6,521 nucleotides of DNA from an uncultured Curvibacter sp. (GTDB taxonomy: Bacteria > Pseudomonadota > Gammaproteobacteria > Burkholderiales > Burkholderiaceae). Below are positions 1-5,839 of the stretch, piece after piece. A program made the position numbers and the translations under genes. Location of the stretch: assembly GCA_946481355.1 (NCBI GenBank), contig CAMLNH010000165.1, positions 1 through 6,521 of the forward strand. Direction: 5' to 3'. Below the pieces are notes generated by a model, which worked only from the letters and a program-made list of their open reading frames with translations, was not told the origin of the DNA and did not search any database. The first letter of the stretch is position 1; every line of letters starts with the position of its first letter.

Positions 1-529
1 CGAGTTCACGCGTGGGCGTGCCGATGCAGGTGAAGCCCACGAGCTGTTCGCCGTCTTCGCAGAAGGCCCGTGTCAGCGCCGGATGTTGACATTTGCGGCC
101 GCTGAGGATTTTGGCGCCATAACCCAGGGCGTGCACAGCGTTCATGAAGTTGCCCATGGCTGCGCCGACGCAGATCCACTGTTCGTGCGACGGCACTTTG
201 TCCACGGCGGTGATGCGCACCACCCAGGCCACGAGCACCGGGCCGTTGAAGGCCCGTTCGCGTTCTGCGGCCACGTCTTCCTCGCTCTTGCCGTCCTCGC
301 GCGCGAACTGTTCAAACAGATCCGCCAGGGCCGGGCGCTGTGCTGTGCTGATCTGCACCAGACGCCAAGGCTGCAGGCGGCCGTGGTTGGGGCCGCGCAG
401 TGCGGCCTGCACGGCGAGCTGGAGCTCGGCAGCACTGGGCCCCGGCGCGACCATCCAGCGCGGGCCGAGGGAATGGCGGCTCAGCAGGGCCTGCAGGGCC
501 GGGGGCAGGGCGTCTGGCGGAAGATGCAT
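1..529 (-). CDS. YdjA-like nitroreductase family protein (partial, C-terminus beyond window)
   Basis: This is a probable FMN-dependent nitroreductase/oxidoreductase of the small YdjA type (COG0778). It would be cytoplasmic and reduce nitro or quinone-like compounds with NAD(P)H; the true substrate is unknown. The frame gives 176 codons before it leaves the left edge. The family is about 183 residues long in E. coli, so only a short C-terminal piece is missing. Visible family features are the substrate/FMN segment RGPNHGRLQPWRLVQ (residues 46-60, compare APDHKSMQPWH in YdjA), KVPSHEQW (111-118), a helix with GAAMGNFMNAVHALGYG (122-138) and the late strand LVGFTCIGTP (163-172). The start is the ATG at 529-527, which shares one base with the TGA of the upstream amidase. 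No SD precedes it (the upstream bases are the amidase codons for LRF), so translation probably relies on reinitiation. Family assignment is firm and function is only general. Confidence 0.9.
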   Translation of the reverse strand, partial: MHLPPDALPPALQALLSRHSLGPRWMVAPGPSAAELQLAVQAALRGPNHGRLQPWRLVQISTAQRPALADLFEQFAREDGKSEEDVAAERERAFNGPVLVAWVVRITAVDKVPSHEQWICVGAAMGNFMNAVHALGYGAKILSGRKCQHPALTRAFCEDGEQLVGFTCIGTPTREL

Positions 530-1815
530 CAGAAGCGCAATTTGTCGTGGATGTGCCGGGCCGCGGCCAGGAGCTTGTGGTCTTCGCCCATGCGGCCCAC
601 GAGCTGCAGGCCCACGGGCAGCCCTTTGGCGTTGCGCATCAGGGGCAGGTGCACGGCGGGCAGGCCCAGCAGGGACCAGCTGCGGCAGAACAGCGGGTCA
701 CCCGTGGCGGCCAGTCCCTCGGGTGCGGCGCCCGTGGTGCTGGGGGTGAGCAGCACGTCGTGGCGCTCGAACAGGGCGTCGACGCGCAGCCGCCAGTCGG
801 CCGTGCGCTGCAGGTTGGTCGCGTGCTGCGCGCCGTTGATGGCCATGCCCGTATCCAGCAAAGCCTGCAGCGCCGGGCTCAGGGCCTCGCGGTGGCGCAG
901 GCGCTCGAAACTCAGCGAGCGCGCCATCTCGTAGCCCATCACGTCCTTCTGCAACTGGATCAGCTCGCCGAAGTCCTGCACCAGGGCCTGATCCTGGCAG
1001 TGGTCGCTGTTCTTCGCCAGCGCGTGGGTGGCCTGCTCCCAGGCCTTCTGCGTGTCGGCGTCCGCCTGATCCCAGGACGGGGAGGGAAAGAGCCCGATGC
1101 GCAGCGTGCCGTGCACGCGGTTCTCCATCAGGCGCAGGTCACCGGTGAGCACGGCGCCCAGCAGGGCCGCGTCTTCCACGTTGCGGCCGAAGCCGCCGAT
1201 CACGTCCAGCGTGGGCGACAGGCTCTTGACGCCCGCATGCACCACGCGGCCCAGGCTGGGCTTGTAGCCCACCACGCCGCAGTAGGCCGCGGGCCGGATG
1301 ATGGAGCCCGCGGTCTGCGTGCCCAGCGCCAGCGGCACCATGTGGTCGGCCACTGCGGCGGCCGAGCCGCTGGACGAACCACCGGGCGTGTGCAGGGCGT
1401 TGTGCGGGTTGACTGTGGGGCCGGGCGTGAAGTAGGCGAACTCGGTGGTGACCGTCTTGCCCAGCACCACGGCGCCAGCTTCACGGCACAGGGTCACGCT
1501 GGCGGCGTCGGCTGCCGGCCGGTGGTGGGCGTAGACGGCCGAGCCATAGGCCGTGGGCAGGTCGGTGGTGTCGAACAGGTCCTTCACGCCCAAGGGCAGG
1601 CCATGCAGCGGGCCGCGCACGGGGCCGGCATCGAGCGCGCGGGCCTGAGCCAGAGCCGCGACGGCATCCACATGGGTGAAGGCATGGAGATCGTCGTTGC
1701 GTGCGGCCACACGCTCCAGGCAGGCGCGCACCAGATCCTCTGCCTTGAGCTCGCGCCGCAGCAGCAGGGCCGCGGCCTGGGCGGCGCCGAGTTCGTGGAG
1801 CTTGGGGGTGGCCAT
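529..1815 (-). CDS. Amidase-signature family hydrolase
   Basis: This 428-residue enzyme of the amidase signature family (COG0154, GatA/FAAH fold) hydrolyses a carboxamide to acid and ammonia; the substrate cannot be read from sequence. The catalytic Lys-cisSer-Ser triad is complete: Lys78 in GVKDLFDT (76-83), Ser147 in the glycine/serine loop TPGGSSSGSAAAVA (143-156), and nucleophile Ser171 in GTQTAGSIIRPAAYCG (165-180). The 24-residue gap between the two serines matches GatA and FAAH. YKPS (184-187) and the C-terminal GLPVGLQLVGR (398-408) are also typical. It lacks the extra domains of GatA and is slightly short for the family. The ATG at 1815-1813 is chosen because GAGGAGA lies six bases upstream and the protein then begins with a normal family N-terminal helix. 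The frame stays open for 143 more codons upstream, but that stretch is antisense to aroQ. No GatB or GatC neighbour is present, so tRNA amidotransferase is unlikely. A nitroreductase follows in a coupled arrangement. Confidence 0.94.
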   Translation of the reverse strand: MATPKLHELGAAQAAALLLRRELKAEDLVRACLERVAARNDDLHAFTHVDAVAALAQARALDAGPVRGPLHGLPLGVKDLFDTTDLPTAYGSAVYAHHRPAADAASVTLCREAGAVVLGKTVTTEFAYFTPGPTVNPHNALHTPGGSSSGSAAAVADHMVPLALGTQTAGSIIRPAAYCGVVGYKPSLGRVVHAGVKSLSPTLDVIGGFGRNVEDAALLGAVLTGDLRLMENRVHGTLRIGLFPSPSWDQADADTQKAWEQATHALAKNSDHCQDQALVQDFGELIQLQKDVMGYEMARSLSFERLRHREALSPALQALLDTGMAINGAQHATNLQRTADWRLRVDALFERHDVLLTPSTTGAAPEGLAATGDPLFCRSWSLLGLPAVHLPLMRNAKGLPVGLQLVGRMGEDHKLLAAARHIHDKLRF

Positions 1816-1893
1816 GGTGCGTCTCCTCGTGATTCTTCTCGTCGAATGGTAGCCCAATGGCACAATCGGCAGACTTCCGCACGGGAAACACGC
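1816..1893. other. Divergent spacer between amidase and aroQ
   Basis: This 78-base region must hold the 5' ends of both divergent units. The amidase SD (GAGGAGA, minus strand, 1828-1822) is clear. A weaker GGGA (1883-1886) lies seven bases before the aroQ ATG. I could not find a convincing -35/-10 pair on either strand. Confidence 0.6.
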
Positions 1894-2349
1894 ATGAAAA
1901 CCGTCCTTGTCCTCAACGGCCCCAATCTCAACCTGCTCGGCACGCGCGAGCCGCAGGTCTATGGCTCGCAGACCCTGGCCGACGTGCAGGCCCTGTGCGA
2001 ACGTGCTGCCGCGGTCCACAACCTCAGGCTGGACTTCCGCCAGAGCAACCACGAGGGCGAGCTGGTGGACTGGATCCACGAGGCAGGCCGCGCCCAGGCG
2101 GCCGGCACGCTGGCTGGCGTGATCCTCAATGCCGGTGCCTACACGCACACCAGCATTGCGCTGCATGACGCGATCAAGGGCGCAGGTGTGACGCTGATCG
2201 AATTGCACATCAGCAACGTCCATGCGCGCGAAGCGTTCCGGCACCAGTCCTACATCGCGCCGGTGGCCCGGGCCGTGATGGCGGGCTTCGGCGTCAACGG
2301 CTATGCCCTGGCCATCGCCGGGCTGGCCCAGCTCGTGGAGCAGCGATGA
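1894..2349 (+). CDS. aroQ: 3-dehydroquinate dehydratase, type II
   Basis: This cytoplasmic enzyme dehydrates 3-dehydroquinate to 3-dehydroshikimate, the third step of the shikimate pathway; type II enzymes are dodecameric. The 151-residue length is normal for the family. Hallmarks in order are VLNGPNLNLLGTREPQVYG (6-24) with Arg18 and catalytic Tyr23, QSNHEGELVDWIHEA (50-64), NAGAYTHTSIALHDAI (79-94) with Asn79 and Tyr83, and ELHISNVHAREAFRHQSYIA (103-122) with catalytic His105, Glu103 and Arg116. All key residues are present, so it should be active. The ATG at 1894 gives the exact family start (MKTVLVLNGPN), although its SD is weak. The long open frame upstream in the same phase is antisense to the amidase and is not part of the protein. 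The stop overlaps the start of the next gene (ATGA). In many betaproteobacteria aroQ sits before accB/accC; here it precedes trhP instead. Confidence 0.98.
   Translation: MKTVLVLNGPNLNLLGTREPQVYGSQTLADVQALCERAAAVHNLRLDFRQSNHEGELVDWIHEAGRAQAAGTLAGVILNAGAYTHTSIALHDAIKGAGVTLIELHISNVHAREAFRHQSYIAPVARAVMAGFGVNGYALAIAGLAQLVEQR
2337..2349 (+). promoter_or_regulatory. Ribosome binding site and ATGA overlap coupling aroQ to trhP
   Basis: GGAG (2337-2340) lies five bases before the trhP ATG (2346-2348), inside the last codons of aroQ. The aroQ TGA (2347-2349) overlaps this ATG by four bases in total. The arrangement fixes the trhP start and predicts translational coupling on one mRNA. Confidence 0.85.
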
Positions 2350-3722
2350 GCCGCAAGGCGCCCGAGCTGCTGGCGCCGGCCGGTTCGCTGGCCATGCTGG
2401 AGACGGCCTTTGCCTTTGGCGCCGACGCCATCTACGCCGGCCAGCCGCGCTACTCGCTGCGCGTGCGCAACAACGCCTTCGGCAGCCTGGAGGTGCTCCA
2501 GGCCGGCATAGACCGCGCGCACGCCCTCGGCCGCAAGTTCTTTCTGGTCTCCAACATCTTTCCGCACGGCAACAAGGTGCGGCACTACGTCAACAACATG
2601 GCGCCGGTGATCGCCCTCGGCCCCGACGCCATGATCATGTCCGACCCCGGCCTCATCATGCTGGTGCGCGAGCGCTGGCCCGAGATGGAAATCCACCTGT
2701 CAGTGCAGGCCAACACCGTCAATTCGGCGGCAGTGAGGTTCTGGAACAGCGTGGGCGTCAAGCGCATCATCCTCTCGCGCGAACTCTCGCTGGACCAGGT
2801 GGCCGAGATCCGGCAGGACTGCCCGGACAGCGAGCTGGAGGTCTTTGTGCATGGCGCGCTGTGCATCGCCTATTCGGGCCGCTGCCTGCTCTCGGGTTAC
2901 TTCAACCACCGGGATGCCAACCAGGGCAGCTGCACCAATGCCTGCCGCTGGGACTACAAGACCCACACCACCCAGGTCGATGCCAGTGGCGATGTGCTCA
3001 CGCCGCCCGGCGCGAGCAGCCACGCTTGCGGCTCGGGGGGTCAGACGCTCGACAAGGAGGCGCGTGACTCCATCGCCTACCTGCTGGAGGAAAGCAAACG
3101 GCCCGGCGAGTTCATGCCCATCGAGGAAGACGAGCACGGTACCTACGTGATGAACTCCAGGGATCTGCGCGCCATCGAGCATGTGCAGCGTCTCGTCGAG
3201 ATCGGCGTGGACTCACTCAAGATCGAAGGGCGCACCAAGAGCCCTTACTACGTGGCGCGCACGGTGCAGAGCTACCGCCAGGCCATAGCCGACGCCGTGG
3301 CCGGCCGCGGCCTGGACCCGGTCCTGCTGGGCCAGCTTGAAGGCCTGGCCAACCGTGGCTACACCTCGGGCTTCTACCAGCGCCACACGCCCGAGGCCAT
3401 GCAGAACTACCTGCAGGGCTATTCGGAGTCCGGCCGCAGCCAGTACGTGGGTGACGTCGTGGCCTTCGACGCGGTGCGGGGTCTGGCCCAGGTGCGAGTC
3501 AGGAACAAGTTCTCGGTCGGCGACCGGCTGGAGCTGATCCAGCCCGCCGGCAATGTGGACTACGAGATCACGCGCATGGAGAACGTCGAAGGGCAGCCAT
3601 TGACTGTGGCGGCTGGCGATGGCCACACTGTCTGGCTGCCGTTGCCAGCGAGTGCGGTGGGGGCGTTTGCGGCCAGATACCTGGGCAGTGCAATCGCCTC
3701 GCCGATCGAGGCCGCGAACTGA
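2346..3722 (+). CDS. trhP: tRNA 5-hydroxyuridine-34 modification protein TrhP (U32 family, YegQ-like)
   Basis: This cytoplasmic protein is needed to hydroxylate wobble uridine 34 of tRNA to ho5U; in E. coli the reaction depends on prephenate and iron-sulfur assembly. The product has 458 residues, against about 453 in E. coli YegQ, and matches it along its whole length: PELLAPAGSLAMLETAFAFG (6-25), YAGQPRYSLRVRNN (30-43), MIMSDPGLIMLVRER (96-110), HLSVQAN (117-123), the U32 signature EVFVHGALCIAYSGRCLLSGY (residues 165-185), DEHGTYVMNSRDLRAI (262-277), SLKIEGRTKSPYYVART (290-306), VRNKFSVGDRLEL (385-397) and GDGHTVWLPLP (424-434). Four cysteines, Cys173, Cys180, Cys196 and Cys200 (C-x6-C-x15-C-x3-C), are conserved and probably bind an Fe-S cluster. 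The least conserved part is about 205-235, which also varies in relatives. U32 members were once called peptidases or collagenases, but no protease role is expected here. It is translationally coupled to aroQ upstream and convergent with the lipoprotein gene. Confidence 0.95.
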   Translation: MSRKAPELLAPAGSLAMLETAFAFGADAIYAGQPRYSLRVRNNAFGSLEVLQAGIDRAHALGRKFFLVSNIFPHGNKVRHYVNNMAPVIALGPDAMIMSDPGLIMLVRERWPEMEIHLSVQANTVNSAAVRFWNSVGVKRIILSRELSLDQVAEIRQDCPDSELEVFVHGALCIAYSGRCLLSGYFNHRDANQGSCTNACRWDYKTHTTQVDASGDVLTPPGASSHACGSGGQTLDKEARDSIAYLLEESKRPGEFMPIEEDEHGTYVMNSRDLRAIEHVQRLVEIGVDSLKIEGRTKSPYYVARTVQSYRQAIADAVAGRGLDPVLLGQLEGLANRGYTSGFYQRHTPEAMQNYLQGYSESGRSQYVGDVVAFDAVRGLAQVRVRNKFSVGDRLELIQPAGNVDYEITRMENVEGQPLTVAAGDGHTVWLPLPASAVGAFAARYLGSAIASPIEAAN

Positions 3723-3753
3723 TTCCCTGGCTGCCGCCCTTTGCCCTTTCTTC
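3723..3753. other. Convergent intergenic gap without a clear terminator
   Basis: Only 31 bases separate the stops of trhP (plus) and the lipoprotein gene (minus). The plus strand is pyrimidine-rich here (CTTTGCCCTTTCTTCTT), but I find no stem before it, so an intrinsic terminator is not supported. Transcripts may overlap or end by Rho. Confidence 0.5.
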
Positions 3754-4794
3754 TTACTGATAAGCGCGAGCAACCTGCAGCTCGATTGTCTCATCGAGTG
3801 AGAACTCGCTCTGGCGGACGTTGACAGTCTGTTTGATCAGGCGCTGACTTTTTTCGTGATACCAGAAGTTGACTTGACCGTAGAAGCGAAGGGCCGATGG
3901 GCTGACCGAGAAACTGCCGGTGTAACGCACGACGTCAAACGTACCGGCAGGCACCGTGACGCGATCATGGCCACTGAACTTGGCATTGACCTGGCACTGA
4001 AAGCGGGCGCAGGAGCCGACGCTTCCCGTCGCGGACATCTGGGAGGGCATCTGTGTTCCTGCCCAGTGGGAACCCAGCATCAAGCCTGACTCCGAAGGCG
4101 TGGCCATCAGCAATGCCGAGCGGTCGAAAACCCACTGTGTGACCGGCAGTCCGTCGACCAGCAGTTCTTCCAGCACACCAGAGGACTCTACCGCTTTGAC
4201 GCGCCAGAGCAGCTTTTTCCTCTTGCCGAAGATCTTGTCGTGCGCGACATATTCCCATTCATCACCCGCAGCAGGTCTCTTGCCTGTGTTGATCATCATG
4301 GGCTGCAGGTTCTGAACCTGAGCGGTCACCGGCAATGAAGGACCTTGGGCAGTCGCCGCGGGCTGCGGTGGGGTGTTGGATGACTGCTGCTTTCCGGGGG
4401 CATTCAGAACCACCAGCAAAGAGGCCGGGTAGTCATAAGCGGCACCGCTGCTGTGATCAATCAGAGCGCCAATACCGCCGCCGATGATGATGTTGCCGAA
4501 CATGGCACCACGTGTTTCGGAAATCACCGTTTGCTTGGCCGTGTCCAAGCCCTCTTTGGAGCAGGTGACATACATGTCCTGGTTGGACTTGTTGATGGTG
4601 ACGGATCCGGGAGTGGTCAGCAGCCAGCGCCCCTTGTTGTTGATCAACTCGCAGTTGGCGCCGCCCACCGGATCGCCGGTGTGGTCACGGGTCTCGATGG
4701 CGATGCTCTGATGGGGCGAGCCCGTGACTGAGGCGCAACCTGTGGCCAAAACGGCCAAAGTGATGGCCAGAATACGAATAGACAAGCTGAACAT
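3754..4794 (-). CDS. Two-domain outer-membrane lipoprotein of unknown function
   Basis: The function of this 346-residue predicted lipoprotein is not known. It starts with a short signal peptide (MFSLSIRILAITLAVLATG) and lipobox cysteine Cys20; residue 21 is Ala, not Asp, so Lol sorting to the outer membrane is expected. Residues 28-131 form a first domain found in many proteobacterial lipoproteins: a strand-rich start with Cys48, NKGRWLLTTPGSV (53-65), YVTCSKEG (75-82, Cys78), then a glycine-rich segment with GNIIIGGGIGALID (100-113) and GAAYDYP (117-123). A Pro/Gln/Ser/Thr-rich linker follows (133-155). The second domain (about 175-346) begins AGDEWEY (176-182), contains RVTVPAGTFDVVRYTG (278-293) and WYHEKSQRLIKQT (311-323), and resembles DUF3108-like beta-rich periplasmic domains. 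Cys262 and Cys267 may pair. The ATG at 4794 has AGGGAG five bases upstream and is the start that gives a signal peptide; the frame extends 41 codons further without such support. GC is about 56% in three 60-base blocks counted by eye, well under the neighbours. Confidence 0.86.
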   Translation of the reverse strand: MFSLSIRILAITLAVLATGCASVTGSPHQSIAIETRDHTGDPVGGANCELINNKGRWLLTTPGSVTINKSNQDMYVTCSKEGLDTAKQTVISETRGAMFGNIIIGGGIGALIDHSSGAAYDYPASLLVVLNAPGKQQSSNTPPQPAATAQGPSLPVTAQVQNLQPMMINTGKRPAAGDEWEYVAHDKIFGKRKKLLWRVKAVESSGVLEELLVDGLPVTQWVFDRSALLMATPSESGLMLGSHWAGTQMPSQMSATGSVGSCARFQCQVNAKFSGHDRVTVPAGTFDVVRYTGSFSVSPSALRFYGQVNFWYHEKSQRLIKQTVNVRQSEFSLDETIELQVARAYQ

Positions 4795-4817
4795 GAAGTC
4801 TCCCTGACGGTTGCGTG

Positions 4818-4830
4818 GCTGCTTAGCAGC
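4818..4830 (-). repeat. Perfect 13-base palindrome in the lipoprotein leader
   Basis: GCTGCT-T-AGCAGC is a perfect 6-1-6 inverted repeat. It lies between the putative -10 box and the SD of the lipoprotein gene, near the expected transcript start. In RNA it would form a five-pair stem with a three-base loop at the 5' end, which could protect the mRNA; as DNA it could be an operator. The structure is seen directly and the role is inference. Confidence 0.55.
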
Positions 4831-4836
4831 GCAGGC

Positions 4837-4863
4837 AATATACCCAGAAATCCCGCCCGTCAA
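4837..4863 (-). promoter_or_regulatory. Putative sigma-70 promoter of the lipoprotein gene
   Basis: On the minus strand TTGACG (4863-4858) and TATATT (4842-4837) resemble -35 and -10 boxes. The spacer is 15 bases, two short of ideal, so the promoter may be weak or activator-dependent. It would start transcription near 4830, about 36 bases before the ATG. Confidence 0.45.
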
Positions 4864-4870
4864 TTTGACG
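4858..4870. promoter_or_regulatory. 13-base palindrome over the -35 box (candidate operator)
   Basis: CGTCAA-T-TTGACG is a perfect 6-1-6 inverted repeat whose one arm is the putative -35 box of the lipoprotein promoter. A dimeric regulator bound here would cover the -35 element. I do not recognise the site as that of a known regulator. Confidence 0.4.
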
Positions 4871-5024
4871 CGGCGTGCTCGTAAACCCGAGGTGGTGCTG
4901 GGTAGCAACAAATTCACATCGGGGCGAGCATGTGACTTGACTGACCAAAGCCCATCTGATCCAGGGAATATCGAGCTTGCGTCACAATCCGCTCTTGAGC
5001 AGACCTCCTAGCTGCAAGCACATC

Positions 5025-5702
5025 ATGACCCCCACCCTCCAAATCGATTTCGTCTCCGACGTGGCCTGCCCCTGGTGTGCCATTGGCCTGGCCGGCCTGG
5101 ACACCGCGCTCGACAAGCTGCTCGGCGAGATCGACGCCCACATCACTTTCCAGCCCTTCGAACTCAACCCGGGCATGGGGCCCGAAGGGCAGGACATAGC
5201 CGAGCACCTGACGCAGAAGTACGGCTCCACGCCCGAACAGCAGGCCGAGATCCGCGAGCGTATCCGGGAGCGGGGTGCAGCTGTGGGCTTTGCCTTCAAG
5301 CCCGAGGGGCGGGGGCGGATCTGGAACACGTTCGATGCCCACCGCCTGCTGCACTGGGCCGGCGAGCAGGGCCCGGACAAGCAGTACGCGCTCAAGCGCG
5401 AACTGCTGGCGGCCTACCACGGCCGGGCCGAGAATGTGTCGGATCACACCGTACTGCTGCGCGCCTGCGAAACCGTGGGGCTGGACGCGGTACGAGCCCA
5501 GGCCATCCTCGGCAGCGAGGAATATGCGCTGGCCGTGCGCGAGAGCGAGATGCAGTGGCAGCAGGCCGGTATCACGGCCGTCCCGGCCGTGGTCGTGAAC
5601 CAGCGTTACCTGATTTCGGGCGGCCAGCCGCCCGAGGCCTATGAGGAAGCATTGCGTCGGATCGCGGCCTCGGTGGCTGAAGCCGGACCGCCGGCCGGCT
5701 GA
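5025..5702 (+). CDS. DsbA-family oxidoreductase, FrnE-like
   Basis: This 225-residue thioredoxin-fold protein of the DsbA/FrnE family (COG2761) probably acts as a cytoplasmic thiol-disulfide oxidoreductase or glutathione-type isomerase; no signal peptide is present. The redox motif CPWC (Cys15-Cys18) sits in IDFVSDVACPWCAIG (7-21) straight after the first strand. An inserted helical domain covers roughly 55-180 and contains the family motif WNTFDAHRLLHWA (100-112). The cis-proline loop is GITAVPAVVVN (182-192, Pro187), followed by ISGGQPPEAYEEAL (197-210). Only one other cysteine exists (Cys148), so the second C-x4-C pair reported in Deinococcus FrnE is absent. The ATG at 5025 is chosen because the first strand starts right after it, although its SD is poor. 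A TTG at 4977 has AGGG about ten bases upstream, but would add an unusual 16-residue tail. The gene stands alone between a divergent lipoprotein gene and a DUF2937 gene. Confidence 0.93.
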   Translation: MTPTLQIDFVSDVACPWCAIGLAGLDTALDKLLGEIDAHITFQPFELNPGMGPEGQDIAEHLTQKYGSTPEQQAEIRERIRERGAAVGFAFKPEGRGRIWNTFDAHRLLHWAGEQGPDKQYALKRELLAAYHGRAENVSDHTVLLRACETVGLDAVRAQAILGSEEYALAVRESEMQWQQAGITAVPAVVVNQRYLISGGQPPEAYEEALRRIAASVAEAGPPAG

Positions 5703-5839
5703 ACCTCCCCAGCGGGCGGGCCCGGGCTTGCCAGACCACGCCCGGTGCAGGAAACTGCAAGCGGATGTATCGGCAGCCCGGCGCGGGCGCCGGTTTCGGG
5801 TATGTTCACGGCCTTGCCTCACTAAGGGAGTGGTCTTTC
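5703..5839 (+). other. Hairpin-rich spacer between the DsbA-family gene and the DUF2937 gene
   Basis: The 137 bases hold three successive inverted repeats: CCGGGC (5722-5727) with GCCCGG (5740-5745); TGCAG-GAAA-CTGCA (5746-5759), a five-pair stem with a GNRA-type tetraloop; and the strong GC hairpin at 5778-5793. A TATGTT (5801-5806) could be a -10 box for the next gene, but I see no matching -35. The SD AGGGAG (5825-5830) belongs to the DUF2937 gene. Confidence 0.55.
5778..5796 (+). terminator. Candidate terminator hairpin after the DsbA-family gene
   Basis: CCGGCGC-GG-GCGCCGG (5778-5793) is a perfect seven-base inverted repeat that can fold as a six-pair stem with a CGGG loop, followed by TTT (5794-5796). 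The T run is very short and the stem lies 75 bases past the stop codon, so efficient intrinsic termination is uncertain. Confidence 0.35.

Larger units (their letters stand above)
4795..5024. other. Divergent intergenic region, AT-richer than surroundings
   Basis: These 230 bases lie between the minus-strand lipoprotein gene and the plus-strand DsbA-family gene. They contain the lipoprotein SD, its putative promoter and two 13-base palindromes, listed separately. For the plus-strand gene I see TTGACT (4937-4942) and GAATAT (4966-4971), but the 23-base spacing is too wide for a sigma-70 promoter. No small ORF with a good SD was found. Confidence 0.6.

Noticed and set aside
83..934. A 283-codon plus-strand open frame
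   Set aside because: It lies antisense to the nitroreductase and amidase, which carry clear motifs; the translation is rich in Arg, Ala and Gly as expected for a high-GC shadow.
1858..1872. TGGCAC sequence before aroQ resembling a sigma-54 -24 box
   Set aside because: The following GC is only eight bases after the GG, not ten, so the -12 element is out of register.
1816..2244. N-terminal extension of the amidase by 143 codons
   Set aside because: It is antisense to aroQ; the ATG at 1815 has a strong SD and gives a standard amidase N-terminus.
400..2349. A 649-codon open frame on the plus strand ending with AroQ, suggesting a fusion protein
   Set aside because: The part before 1894 is the antisense of the amidase, has no family resemblance, and AroQ has its own exact family start.
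2346..3722. Annotation as a U32 collagenase-like peptidase
   Set aside because: The full-length match and the four conserved cysteines fit TrhP/YegQ, a tRNA modification protein; the peptidase label is historical.
4937..4971. TTGACT and GAATAT as a promoter for the DsbA-family gene
   Set aside because: The spacer is 23 bases, too long for sigma-70.
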